Source: Streptomonospora sp. PA3
GTDB taxonomy: Bacteria > Actinomycetota > Actinomycetes > Streptosporangiales > Streptosporangiaceae
Length of the DNA: 64,000 nucleotides
Assembly: GCF_009728995.1 (NCBI RefSeq)
Contig: NZ_VTZW01000009.1
Coordinates: 677,644 to 741,643 of the forward strand
Reading direction: 5' to 3'
In this document: one piece after another, positions 42,772 to 50,868 of the stretch
Layout: each line of letters opens with the position of its first letter
Position numbering within the stretch: the first letter of the stretch is position 1
Notes under the pieces: model-generated
Told to the model about the DNA's origin: nothing
Database searches by the model: none
Seen by the model: only the letters and a program-made list of their open reading frames with translations
Made by a program: the position numbers and the translations under genes

Positions 42772-43469
42772 GGCGGCGGTGTGCTGCCTTCCTGATCGAG
42801 CGTTGCGTCGAGCCAGTCGCGCCGTTCCGGGGCACCGACGAGGTCGAGGAGCCAGCGCAGCAGTGCGGCTCCGTCTCTGCGGCGCAGTCCGAAGCGCGCG
42901 GCGTGCGGGGCCAGAGCTTGGGCGACGGTGGTCGGGTGTTCGTGGCCGACTCTGAGCGCGTCGGTAAGGACGTGTCCGACGGCGCCGGGGTCCTCGTTAT
43001 CGGTGAGCAGGTCGGCTGCGGTGCGGGCAGGTCGAGTGACCGGTAGGCCCCGTAGAACGGTGTGTTCGTCGTCGGTCAGGCGGGCGCGGTGCAGGCGGAC
43101 GTCGGGGCGCCGGGTCTGGCGGCGGGTTGGCAGGACGAACTCGTGGAGGTCGGCGGGGAGATGTCCCAGCTCGTAGAGGGAAGCCGCTGAACGGTGGGAG
43201 ACCACGCCGGTGTCGGCGGTGCGTTCCCAGGCGGGAACGGCGGGTGCGAGTTGCAGCCAGGCGGCGCGCAGGTCGAGGTGGTCTGTGGGCGGGGCGCCGC
43301 GCAGGCGGTAGACCCCGTGGGCGACGCGTTGTGCGGTGGTCTCGTCGGTGGCCATGCGCGACAGGGTGCTCCAGGCCATCCCGGTGGACTCGGCCTGGCG
43401 CCGGGTGAAGAGCCCCCACTGTTCTTCGGCCAGGTCCGCTAGAGGCGCGATGGCTGGCGAGCGGTGCAT
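42768..43469 (-). CDS. AbiEi-type antitoxin/repressor
   Basis: 233 residues. The N-terminal winged helix (LADLAEEQWGLFTRRQAEST, WSTLSRMATDETTAQRVAHG, VYRLRGAP) is followed by an AbiEi-like C-terminal domain (VVSHRSAASLYELG, VTRPARTAADLLTD). In type IV AbiE systems this protein antagonises the nucleotidyltransferase and represses the operon by binding inverted repeats. Such repeats are present here at 43473-43554. A TAGAAT box lies six bases before the ATG and there is no ribosome binding site, so the message may be leaderless. Confidence 0.85.
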   Translation of the reverse strand: MHRSPAIAPLADLAEEQWGLFTRRQAESTGMAWSTLSRMATDETTAQRVAHGVYRLRGAPPTDHLDLRAAWLQLAPAVPAWERTADTGVVSHRSAASLYELGHLPADLHEFVLPTRRQTRRPDVRLHRARLTDDEHTVLRGLPVTRPARTAADLLTDNEDPGAVGHVLTDALRVGHEHPTTVAQALAPHAARFGLRRRDGAALLRWLLDLVGAPERRDWLDATLDQEGSTPPP

Positions 43470-43472
43470 GAC

Positions 43473-43554
43473 TGCATTCTATAGCCTTAGTGCGTCGCAT
43501 TGCAGGTTCTCGGGTAAGAGAGCTGCGGAACATCCGGGGGAGCTATAGAACGCA
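43473..43554 (-). promoter_or_regulatory. Inverted repeats at the AbiE promoter
   Basis: TGCATTCTATAGC (43473-43485) and GCTATAGAACGCA (43542-43554) are complementary over 13 positions with one mismatch, 69 bases apart start to start. The first overlaps the probable -10 element of the antitoxin gene, so binding there would block transcription. This matches the paired-repeat operators known for AbiEi regulators. Confidence 0.65.
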
Positions 43555-43705
43555 GTTGCGGTCTGGGCCGGGCATACCCGCTGGGATTCGCGCCGGCGCA
43601 GACACTTCTGCGGCGGCGCTTGGCCGGCCGCTCCCCGCACTACCGAGAGCCGCCGCGGCGGGAGACGCTAGCCGGAGAGCGTATTCGTGCAGGTGAGGGG
43701 GAGCC

Positions 43706-44297
43706 ATGCCTCGGTTTGCGTTGGCAGGGCGGGTATCGACGGACCAGGTCTGGAACGAGCAGTCCAAGTCCGAACGGTTCCTCGACGTCCACAACGTGGG
43801 GCTGGGTACGCGGACCGTGTCGCGGTGGAACCCGGACGAGAAATGGATCTACTCACAGCAGACAGCCCATCCGGCGATCGTGAGCGGAGCCGAGTTCCGC
43901 GCCGCCCCCAGACCACCCCGGCCGTACGCGGTCGGCCGCGCACTTACCTGTTGCGCGGTCTCTTGCGGTGCGGGTTGTGCGGTCGGGCGATGGAGGGTGC
44001 GTGGAACAACGGGCGGGCCAACTACCGCTGCAGGCCTGGCACGCCCGGGAGCACGTGGTCGATGGAAAGATGCGCAACGTCTTCGTCCGGGAGGACGCCG
44101 TCACCGCCCACCTCGGGACGTTCCTGGTCCGCTTCCTGGCGCGGCCGGGTGTCCCTTTCGAGGAAGTCGACGTCCCCCACGAGTCGGCCGCGCTGGTCTC
44201 CGCGTGCCGTGACCGGGGACTGACGTTCACCTACGAGCCCATGGAGCGGGCACTGAGCACACCAGACGGCGCCGAGGAAATCGTGATCCGCCTGTGA
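43706..44297 (+). pseudogene. Degraded large serine recombinase
   Basis: Four pieces of an actinomycete recombinase survive. The resolvase start RFALAGRVSTDQ is joined directly to a mid-protein segment (VWNEQSKSERFLDV, WNPDEKWIYSQQTAHPAIVS), so roughly the whole catalytic domain after the first strand is deleted. Then, in a shifted frame near 43900, comes the zinc ribbon LRGLLRCGLCGRAMEGAWNN. In a third frame from about 44050 follow RNVFVREDAVTAHL and the C-terminal GLTFTYEP. Deletions plus two frameshifts make it inactive. It lies between the AbiE module and tRNA-Leu and marks a former mobile element. Confidence 0.8.
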
Positions 44298-44400
44298 GCC
44301 TTCCAACGCATCGGCACCACACGAACCACGCTGAGACGACCCCCCATGGAAGGTTGTGCAGTATGGCTGGATACTGAGCGCATCCAGATCACATGGGACA

Positions 44401-44433
44401 AAGAAAATCCCAGGACACCAGGACCTGGGATTA
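44401..44433 (-). terminator. Rho-independent terminator of tRNA-Leu
   Basis: On the minus strand AATCCCAGG and CCTGGGATT form a 9-bp perfect stem with a 9-nt loop. The stem runs into TTTTCTTT, 41 bases beyond the tRNA 3' end. Confidence 0.8.
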
Positions 44434-44473
44434 CGTCACCATGCAACTTTATGCGGTCTCATGCATACCTAAG

Positions 44474-44558
44474 TGTCCGAGGGGGGACTTGAACCCCCAT
44501 GCCCTAAACGGGCACTAGCACCTCAAGCTAGCGCGTCTACCTATTCCGCCACCCGGAC
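44474..44558 (-). tRNA. tRNA-Leu(GAG)
   Basis: 85 nt with a long variable arm as in leucine tRNAs. Acceptor GTCCGGG pairs with CTCGGAC (one G-U). The anticodon stem CTAGC/GCTAG encloses loop TTGAGGT with anticodon GAG, reading CUC/CUU. The T-arm is GGGGGTTCAAGTCCCCC. Discriminator A; CCA is not encoded. Its 3' end faces the recombinase pseudogene. Confidence 0.95.
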
Positions 44559-44694
44559 GTAGCGGCCCTGCGCGTGGTGCGCGGGCTGGGTTAACCATAG
44601 CAAAGGTCTGGGACCGGTCGGACATCGTTTCCCGGGGCGGGGGGAGCATGGAAGGGTCGGGTCAAGCGTCTGGTGGAGAGGAGTGGTCCGCGTC

Positions 44695-46017
44695 ATGGCG
44701 GGTGTCGGTGATGGGGCGAGTGCGGCCGAGCGTGAGGTCGTGGACCTCTGCCGGGAGCTCATCGCGATCGATACGTCCAACTACGGCGACCACTCGGGTC
44801 CCGGGGAGCGGGCGGCGGCCGAGTACGTGGCCGGGAAGCTCGACGAGGTCGGGGTGGAGCCGGCTCTGTACGAGTCCCACCCCGGGCGCACCAGCGTGGT
44901 GGCGCGCATCCCCGGGGAGGATCCCGGGCGCGCGCCGCTGCTGGTCCACGGGCATCTGGACGTGGTTCCGGCCGACGCCGCGGATTGGACGCACGATCCC
45001 TTCGGCGGCGAGATCGTCGACGGGTGCGTCTGGGGGCGCGGCGCCGTGGACATGAAGGACATGGACGCCATGGTCCTGGCCGTGCTGCGCGAGCGCATGC
45101 GCGAGGGCCGCCGGCCGCCGCGCGACATCGTGCTGGCCTTCCTCGCCGACGAGGAGGCCGGCGGCACCTGGGGCGCACGCTGGCTGGTCGACCAGCACCC
45201 CGGCCTGTTCGCCGACTGCAGCGAGGCGATCAGCGAGGTCGGCGGATTCAGCGTCACAGTGGGCGAGAACCGGCGGCTGTACCTGGTCGAGACCGCGGAG
45301 AAGGGCATCGCCTGGATGCGGCTGGTGGCGCGCGGCACCGCCGGGCACGGGTCGATGACCAACGACGACAACGCCGTCACCGAGCTCGCCGAGGCGGTCG
45401 CGCGGCTCGGGCGGCACCGGTTCCCCGTGCGCCTGACCAAGACCGTGCGCACCTTCCTGGAGGAGGTCTGCGCCGAGTTCGGCATCGAGTTCGACGAGAA
45501 CGACGTGGAGGACACGGTCGCCCGCCTGGGCTCGGTGGCCACCATGATCGGCGCCACGCTGCGCCACACCGTCAACCCGACGGTGCTGGACGGCGGCTAC
45601 AAGGCCAACGTCATCCCCGGCACGGCCACGGCCCAGGTCGACGGCCGGTTCCTGCCGGGCCTGGAGGAGGAGTACTTCGCCGAGATCGACCGGCTCCTCG
45701 GCCCCAAGGTGCGCCGCGAGTTCATCCACCACCTGCCCTCGGTGGAGACCGAGTTCGAGGGCGGGATCGTCACCGCGATGTCGGAAGCGCTGCTGGCCGA
45801 GGACCCCGGCGCCAAGGCCGTGCCCTACTGCCTGTCGGGCGGCACCGACGCCAAGAGCTTCCAGAGCCTGGGCATCCGCAACTACGGGTTCGCGCCGCTG
45901 CGGCTCCCCCCGGAGCTGAACTTCGCCGGGATGTTCCACGGTGTCGACGAGCGCGTGCCGATCGACGGCCTGCGGTTCGGCGTCCGGGTCCTCGACAGGT
46001 TTATCGGGATGAGCTGA
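44695..46017 (+). CDS. M20 family metallopeptidase (dipeptidase/deacylase type)
   Basis: 440 residues with the M20 metal and catalytic motifs: His87 and Asp89 in LLVHGHLDVVPA, Asp119 in WGRGAVDMKDMD, the Glu153-Glu154 pair in LADEEAGG, Glu181 in ISEVGG, and a C-terminal ligand His in FAGMFHGVDERVP. The dimerisation domain lies in the middle (GTAGHGSMTNDDN). It should hydrolyse peptide or acyl-amino-acid bonds in the cytoplasm. ATG is chosen because GGAGAGGAG lies at the right distance; an upstream GTG would overlap that site. Monocistronic. Confidence 0.9.
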   Translation: MAGVGDGASAAEREVVDLCRELIAIDTSNYGDHSGPGERAAAEYVAGKLDEVGVEPALYESHPGRTSVVARIPGEDPGRAPLLVHGHLDVVPADAADWTHDPFGGEIVDGCVWGRGAVDMKDMDAMVLAVLRERMREGRRPPRDIVLAFLADEEAGGTWGARWLVDQHPGLFADCSEAISEVGGFSVTVGENRRLYLVETAEKGIAWMRLVARGTAGHGSMTNDDNAVTELAEAVARLGRHRFPVRLTKTVRTFLEEVCAEFGIEFDENDVEDTVARLGSVATMIGATLRHTVNPTVLDGGYKANVIPGTATAQVDGRFLPGLEEEYFAEIDRLLGPKVRREFIHHLPSVETEFEGGIVTAMSEALLAEDPGAKAVPYCLSGGTDAKSFQSLGIRNYGFAPLRLPPELNFAGMFHGVDERVPIDGLRFGVRVLDRFIGMS

Positions 46018-46305
46018 CCGGGGCACGCCCCCGCGCCCCGCAGTCCCCGCCCCCCGGACGGCCCGGTCGGCGCCGACCGCCGACCGCCGCCCCGGCGGGG
46101 CACCCCCTTCGCCCGGTTTTGCGGCACCTTGGCGGGCCCGTGACCGCCCGACCGGGAAAAATCCTCGGCGGGTTCCCGGTTTCACCGCTTCCCATCGCCC
46201 TCGGTGATGTTACGGTGACTTTCGGTTCGCAGGGCTTCGGCTTTGCGGATCGCCCTGGTGGCGGGCCGAGCCACACCCGTACCGGAGTTCGTCGAAGGGC
46301 TGTCC

Positions 46306-47415
46306 ATGGTGCTCGCAGGTCGCACGAGGCGGGTCCGCCCCGCTCGCGCGCGCTGCCGCTCCATGGCGCGTGTCCTGCGCCGGGCGGGTGTGCTGACGGG
46401 CCTCGCCGCCGCGGGATGGCTCCTGGGTCAGGCGCCCGCGGCGGCCGACGAGCTTCCCGGCCCGGGCCTCGCGCCCGTCGCCGAGGTCGCCTCCGAGGCC
46501 GGCGCGGACATCGCCGAGGCCGGCATCGGCCGGTCCGACCTCGCCGCCACCGGCGACGGCGCCGCAGACGCGGGAGACGCCGCCACCGGCGGCACCACCG
46601 CCCAGGAGGTCGGGCGCATCGCCAAGACCGCGCCCGAGTCCGCCGCCGGAGCCCTGGCCGACGCCGCAGAACCCGGACGTGCCGCCGCAGAGACCGGTCT
46701 TCCGGCGCTCGCCCCGGCGGCCGAGTCCCGCGGCGTCACCGAGGCCGCGGAGGCCGCCGGAGCCGGTGCTCGCGGCGTCGTGCGGACCACCGCGCAGGGC
46801 ACCGGAGAGGTACTCACCGACACCGTGCGCGCCGGCCGCGAAGCCGGACGCGAGGTCGGCGGGTTCGCCGACGCGTCGCTCGGCGACTCCCGGCTCGCCG
46901 GCGCGGTCTCCGACGGCCTCGCCGACGACGCCGGCCGCCTCCAGGACCACCTGGAGCAGACCATCCAGGAGGGACCGCAGGCCGGGCTCGACGGCGTCGC
47001 CGCGACGCTCGTGCCGCCGCGGCCCGACGAGCGGATCGAGGACCCTGTCCGGCCCGAGGCCGCGGACTCCACCAAGCAGGAGTCCGCCGCCGCCAAGGCG
47101 GCCGGCTCCGCGCGCTCCGCACCGCAGGCACCGGTCCAAGCACTGGCCGCTGCCGCCGCGGAGGCGGCCCAGGCCGGCTCCGCGCACTCCTCCGGCTCCG
47201 CCGACGCGGCCGAGCCGTTGAACGGGTCCGCCTGGCACGACGCCTCCGACTCCACCGGAGCCGTGTCGTCCTCGCCGGTCCCCGGCGCGCCCGCGGGTTT
47301 CCTGATGAGCCGCAGCCACACGCTGCGCCTCGTCGCCCAGCGCGTCGCCCTGCCGGACTCCCCGGCCGTGGTCGTCCGCTACACCGCCGACGACCCGTCT
47401 TTCTCGCCTGACTAG
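46306..47415 (+). CDS. Ala-rich secreted protein of unknown function, upstream of the chaplins
   Basis: 369 residues. An Arg-rich N-region leads into a hydrophobic stretch (GVLTGLAAAGWLLGQAPAAA) typical of a signal peptide with cleavage near ADE. The mature part is very rich in Ala, Gly, Glu and Asp, with heptad-like helical segments (EVGRIAKTAPESAAGALADA, GAVSDGLADDAGRLQDHLEQ) and no cysteine or known domain. The ATG is preceded by GAAGGG; alternative starts at 46243 and 46363 are possible. It lies 182 bases upstream of two chaplin genes, so a cell-surface or spore-coat role is a fair guess only. Confidence 0.6.
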   Translation: MVLAGRTRRVRPARARCRSMARVLRRAGVLTGLAAAGWLLGQAPAAADELPGPGLAPVAEVASEAGADIAEAGIGRSDLAATGDGAADAGDAATGGTTAQEVGRIAKTAPESAAGALADAAEPGRAAAETGLPALAPAAESRGVTEAAEAAGAGARGVVRTTAQGTGEVLTDTVRAGREAGREVGGFADASLGDSRLAGAVSDGLADDAGRLQDHLEQTIQEGPQAGLDGVAATLVPPRPDERIEDPVRPEAADSTKQESAAAKAAGSARSAPQAPVQALAAAAAEAAQAGSAHSSGSADAAEPLNGSAWHDASDSTGAVSSSPVPGAPAGFLMSRSHTLRLVAQRVALPDSPAVVVRYTADDPSFSPD

Positions 47416-47597
47416 TACGCGCCGCTCGGGCGTGCCCCTCGCGCACGCCTGACCGCGGCGCGCCCTTCGTGTGCCCGCTGCCGCCGCCGGCGCGCGCCCC
47501 GCTCGCGCCCGTTTCGCGGCCCACGGCTTCCGCGCCGCCGCACGCTCTGCCGTTCGACTGACCCGTATCAGCACGACTCTTCGCAAGGAATCGCCTT

Positions 47598-48329
47598 ATG
47601 TCCAGGAAAACCACCACGGCGTTCGCCGCCCTCCTGGCGGCCGGATTCTTCTCCGCCGCCCCCATCGCCTACGCCGACACCACGACCAGTGGCAACGGCT
47701 CCATCGGCGGCGGAAACCAAGTCATCGCCGACGCCGACGTCCCGATCAACCTGTGCGGCAACGCCGTCGCCGTGCTGGGCACGGCCGGCGCCAAGTGCGA
47801 GGGTTCGGGAGCCTCCACCGGCGACTCCGCGGCCTCCGGCGGCGGCGCCTCGGTCTCGGAGTCCGGGGGCGACACCACCACCAGCGGGAACGGTTCGCTG
47901 CTCGGCGGCAACCAGGTCGGCGCCGACGCCGACGTCCCGGTGAACGCGTGCGGCAACGCCGTCGGCGTGCTCGGCAACGCCGGAGCCGACTGCGAGAACA
48001 AGGACAAGCACACGCCGCCCGACGGCCACGACTCGCCGCCGCCCGAGACGCCCGAGCCGCCCCACAAGCACCCCGAGCCGAGCGGCGAGCCCACGCCCAC
48101 GCCCGAGGAGCCGCAGCAGCCCGGCGAGCCCACGCCCGCACCGTCGGAGCCGGTGGCGGACACCCCGCCCGCCGACTCCGGCGGCGCGCCGCCCATGACC
48201 GAGACGGCCGGCGACCTGCCCCGCACCGGCCTCGGCCTGTTCCCGCTGCTGGCCGCCGCCGGAGGCGCGCTGATCGCGGGCCTGGGCCTGGTGGCGGTCG
48301 CCCGGCGCAGGGGCAGGCGCCGGTCCTGA
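47598..48329 (+). CDS. Long chaplin with two chaplin domains and sortase signal
   Basis: 243 residues. Signal peptide 1-26 (ending IAYA). Two chaplin domains at about 29-67 and 94-132 each carry GNGS..GGNQ..ADADVP[IV]N.CGNAV and a paired cysteine set (Cys53/67, Cys118/132) expected to form disulfides. A Pro/Glu/Thr wall-spanning linker follows, then LPRTG at 207-211, a membrane helix and RRRGRRRS. This is the architecture of the long, sortase-anchored chaplins of Streptomyces, which tether hydrophobic amyloid-like surface layers to aerial hyphae. AAGGAA lies 8 bases before the ATG. Confidence 0.92.
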   Translation: MSRKTTTAFAALLAAGFFSAAPIAYADTTTSGNGSIGGGNQVIADADVPINLCGNAVAVLGTAGAKCEGSGASTGDSAASGGGASVSESGGDTTTSGNGSLLGGNQVGADADVPVNACGNAVGVLGNAGADCENKDKHTPPDGHDSPPPETPEPPHKHPEPSGEPTPTPEEPQQPGEPTPAPSEPVADTPPADSGGAPPMTETAGDLPRTGLGLFPLLAAAGGALIAGLGLVAVARRRGRRRS

Positions 48330-48339
48330 CCCGTCCGGC

Positions 48340-48412
48340 TCCCCGGTCGCCGCGACCGGGGGGCTGACGCGAGCCCCGCGGCCTCGGCCGGGCCGCGGGT
48401 CTCACGTCAGCC
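48340..48412 (+). terminator. Double hairpin after the long chaplin gene
   Basis: A first stem CCCCGGTCG/CGACCGGGG with 3-nt loop is followed at once by a 21-bp stem (GGCTGACGCGAG.. at 48362-48382 with its complement at 48392-48412, two imperfect pairs). Together they should end the first chaplin transcript. The rest of the 310-bp gap before the next chaplin gene holds its promoter; nothing else was recognised. Confidence 0.65.
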
Positions 48413-48639
48413 TCTCCTCAGCCCGAGGGGAGCTGCACGGTGCGCTCCGCCCGTCCGGGCGCCGGCTCCGGCGCCGGACGGGGGCACGCCTCTCGCGCTC
48501 CGCGCGGCCCGCACCCCCCAGGTGCGCGGCCGCGGGACGCCCCGGCCGCAGCAGCGGGCGCCCCCGCCAGGGGCGCAGGCGCCGCGGTCCGCAACACCCA
48601 TCTCACTCAGCTGCACATACGTTTCGAAAGGAATCCCAC

Positions 48640-50010
48640 ATGCACAAGTGGGTTCGCACATCCGCAAAGGCGGCCGTGCTCACGGCCGGCTTCGTGGCCC
48701 TGGGCGCCGGCGTGTCCTTCGCCGACAGCCACCCCACCACCACCGGGAACGGCTCCGCGCTGAGCGGCAACCAGCTGGTGGGCAACCTGGACCTGCCGGT
48801 GAACGTCTCGGGCAACGCGGTGGGCGCGGTCGGCGGCATCGCCGGCGCGGCCTCCCACCACGACGGCGCCGCGGTCCTCGACAGCGGCGACAGCGGTCCG
48901 CACACCTCGGGCAACGGCTCCCTGCTGAGCGGCAACCAGGCGGTGCTCGACGGCGACGTGCCGGTGAACGTCTCGGGCAACGCGGTGGGTGCGGTGCTGG
49001 GCACCGCGGGCGCCGCCTCCCACGGCAGCGGCTCGGCGGTCGTCCAGGGCGACGGCGGCCACCACCACATGGGCGACGACATCAGCTCCAGCGGCAACGG
49101 GGCGCTGGCCAGCGCCAACCAGCTGGTGGCCGACCTGGACGTCCCGGTGAACGCGGCCGGCAACGCGGTCGGCGCCGTGGGCGGGGTGGCCGGAGCGGCG
49201 GCCCACGACACAGGTGCGCTGGTGTCCGAGGGCGACGGCGCGCACGGCCGCGTCCACCAGGCCGCCCCCGGCGAGCAGCGCCAGGGGCTGCTGAACCGGC
49301 TCAACCTGGGCCGCCCGCTGCACCTCAGCCCCCACGCGGTCGACGCCGGACCCATCGTGCACCAGCGCGCGGGCGGCGGCGACGACATCAGGACCTCGGG
49401 CAACGGCTCGATCCTGGGCGGCAACCAGCTGGTGGCCGACCTGGACGTCCCGGTGAACGCGGCCGGCAACGCGGTCGGCGCCGTGGGCGGGGTCGCCGGA
49501 GCGGCGGCCCACGACACCGGTGCGCTGGTGGCCGACCACGGCGGCGACGACATCACGACCTCGGGCAACGGCTCCCTGCTGGGCGGCAACCAGGCGGTGC
49601 TGGACGGCGACGTGCCGGTGAACGTCTCGGGCAACGCGGTGGGCGCGGTGCTGGGCACCGCGGGCGCCGCCGCCCACGGCACCGGCGCCGCAGTGGTCGA
49701 GGGCGGGGGCGGCGACGTCCACCACACCTCCCACGAGTCCGGGGCGGCCGAGACGGTGCCGATGAGCAGCGAGCTGCCGGCGCCCTCCGACGTCGCCGAC
49801 CGGGTGACCGCGGAGCTGCCGCTGCGCAACGAGCTGCCCGACCCCTCCGGCGTGCTTCCGCTGAACGCGGAGGTCCCGGGGACGCAGGCCGTCGAGGCCC
49901 AGGTGCCCGCCGACGTCTCCACTCCCGCGGAGCTGAGCGGCCTTTCGGACGCGACGTCCGGCGCGGCAGGGGCCGTCGAGGAGCAGGTCGGCGCCGACCT
50001 GGGCTTGTAG
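48640..50010 (+). CDS. Secreted protein with five cysteine-free chaplin repeats
   Basis: 456 residues. Signal peptide 1-28 (ending VSFA). Five chaplin-domain repeats lie at about 34-73, 90-128, 150-189, 252-291 and 307-346. Each has SGNG..L..NQ....DVPVN..GNAVGAV.G.AGAA, and none has the usual cysteine pair. A His/Gly spacer with LLNRLNLGRPLHLSPHA separates repeats 3 and 4; the acidic, helical C-terminus (about 360-456) has no LPXTG motif or membrane helix. It is therefore a soluble, secreted multi-chaplin. Repeats 3 and 4 are nearly identical in DNA (49116-49224 against 49422-49530), showing recent internal duplication or conversion. GAAAGGA precedes the ATG. Confidence 0.85.
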   Translation: MHKWVRTSAKAAVLTAGFVALGAGVSFADSHPTTTGNGSALSGNQLVGNLDLPVNVSGNAVGAVGGIAGAASHHDGAAVLDSGDSGPHTSGNGSLLSGNQAVLDGDVPVNVSGNAVGAVLGTAGAASHGSGSAVVQGDGGHHHMGDDISSSGNGALASANQLVADLDVPVNAAGNAVGAVGGVAGAAAHDTGALVSEGDGAHGRVHQAAPGEQRQGLLNRLNLGRPLHLSPHAVDAGPIVHQRAGGGDDIRTSGNGSILGGNQLVADLDVPVNAAGNAVGAVGGVAGAAAHDTGALVADHGGDDITTSGNGSLLGGNQAVLDGDVPVNVSGNAVGAVLGTAGAAAHGTGAAVVEGGGGDVHHTSHESGAAETVPMSSELPAPSDVADRVTAELPLRNELPDPSGVLPLNAEVPGTQAVEAQVPADVSTPAELSGLSDATSGAAGAVEEQVGADLGL

Positions 50011-50067
50011 GCCGACGCGCGGCCCGTGCCGGTGCAGACCGGGCGGACTCGGGCCGCGGAATCCGAT

Positions 50068-50248
50068 GGACCGGCGCGCGGTCGACGCGGTGCTCTCCCG
50101 CCAGCAATATGTCGTGGTGGACGGGCGGGGAGCGGGACGGGCGGCCGCTGCGCTGAAGCGGCGAGTCCTTACGGGGCTTCCGTGACGGACCGGCGCGCGG
50201 CCGGACCGAGCTTTCCCGCAGCAAGGATGTCGTGGTGGACAGGCGGGG
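50068..50248. repeat. Pair of 62-bp imperfect direct repeats downstream of the chaplin cluster
   Basis: The blocks at 50068-50130 and 50187-50248 share GGACCGGCGCGCGG, CTTTCCCGC or its variant, AGCAA.ATGTCGTGGTGGAC and GGCGGGG in the same order, with single-base gaps. The first block could encode a 39-residue peptide starting MDRRAVDAVLSRQQ, but the second keeps the sequence in another frame, so coding is doubtful. The 443-bp gap between the multi-chaplin gene and the DUF5703 gene shows no other feature. Origin and role unknown. Confidence 0.5.
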
Positions 50249-50453
50249 GCCGGCCGGCCGTGGCGGCGGTCCTCTCGGAGCGTCCGAGGGGGCTCGCCGC
50301 TTGCGTGTGTGCACAGGCACGTCCGCGCACTGCGGGGCGCGGCTCATCGCCGCCGCGGCGCCAGGCGGCGGGCGGTCCGCCCGTCGGGCGGCCGGGGCCG
50401 GATCCGGTCACCCAGGGTCCGGCGGCCGCGGCGCGCCGGCGGTGTGTCGGAAA

Positions 50454-50639
50454 TCACATCAGGCGGAGTTGCCGGAGGATCTTCCGGCGCAGCGTCACTC
50501 TGCGGCTTCCGTCGGGGAACAGGCGTACCCGGGCAAGTTCCCACTTCCCATACTCGGCCTGCTCGGTCAGCGCCTGGCGTGTGGCGCTGCGCGAGGTGCC
50601 GCGCGGGAAGCGGATCTCCCGGTATTCGTACTCAAGCAT
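50454..50639 (-). CDS. DUF5703 family small protein
   Basis: 61 residues, basic, beginning MLEYEYREIRFPRGTSRSAT and continuing with GKWELARVRLFPDGSRRVTL and a RRKI end. This is the conserved pattern of the actinomycete DUF5703 family, recalled and not searched. No membrane helix or signal. The EYREIRFPRG and EYGKWELARVRL parts suggest a small alpha/beta fold. Start chosen at the internal ATG because conservation in the family begins there. Function unknown; divergent from topA. Confidence 0.75.
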   Translation of the reverse strand: MLEYEYREIRFPRGTSRSATRQALTEQAEYGKWELARVRLFPDGSRRVTLRRKILRQLRLM

Positions 50640-50868
50640 CGTTCTTATTCTGCGACCGCCGGCGGTGTTCGTGCCATACCGTTCGTACACGTGAACCACC
50701 GGCCCGACCGGTTAGCGGACCCGCTCAGGGCGGGCAGGCCGGTTCGCGCCGTCTCGGGAGAGCGAATCCCGTCGCCGTCGGTTACCGTCAGTGGCTGGGA
50801 ATTCCGATGGCTGGCGGACCTGTTGACCGGTCGCACAGACAGCGCAAGGCGAGATGTAGGGGAAAAGC

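Noticed and set aside
44474-44558. tRNA-Leu as a proven attachment site of the recombinase element
   Set aside because: No duplicated tRNA 3' segment was found in the window, and large serine recombinases often do not target tRNA genes; only proximity is seen.
50067-50186. 39-residue peptide frame (MDRRAVDAVLSRQQ...) downstream of the chaplin cluster
   Set aside because: The second repeat copy does not preserve this frame, and no ribosome binding site precedes it.
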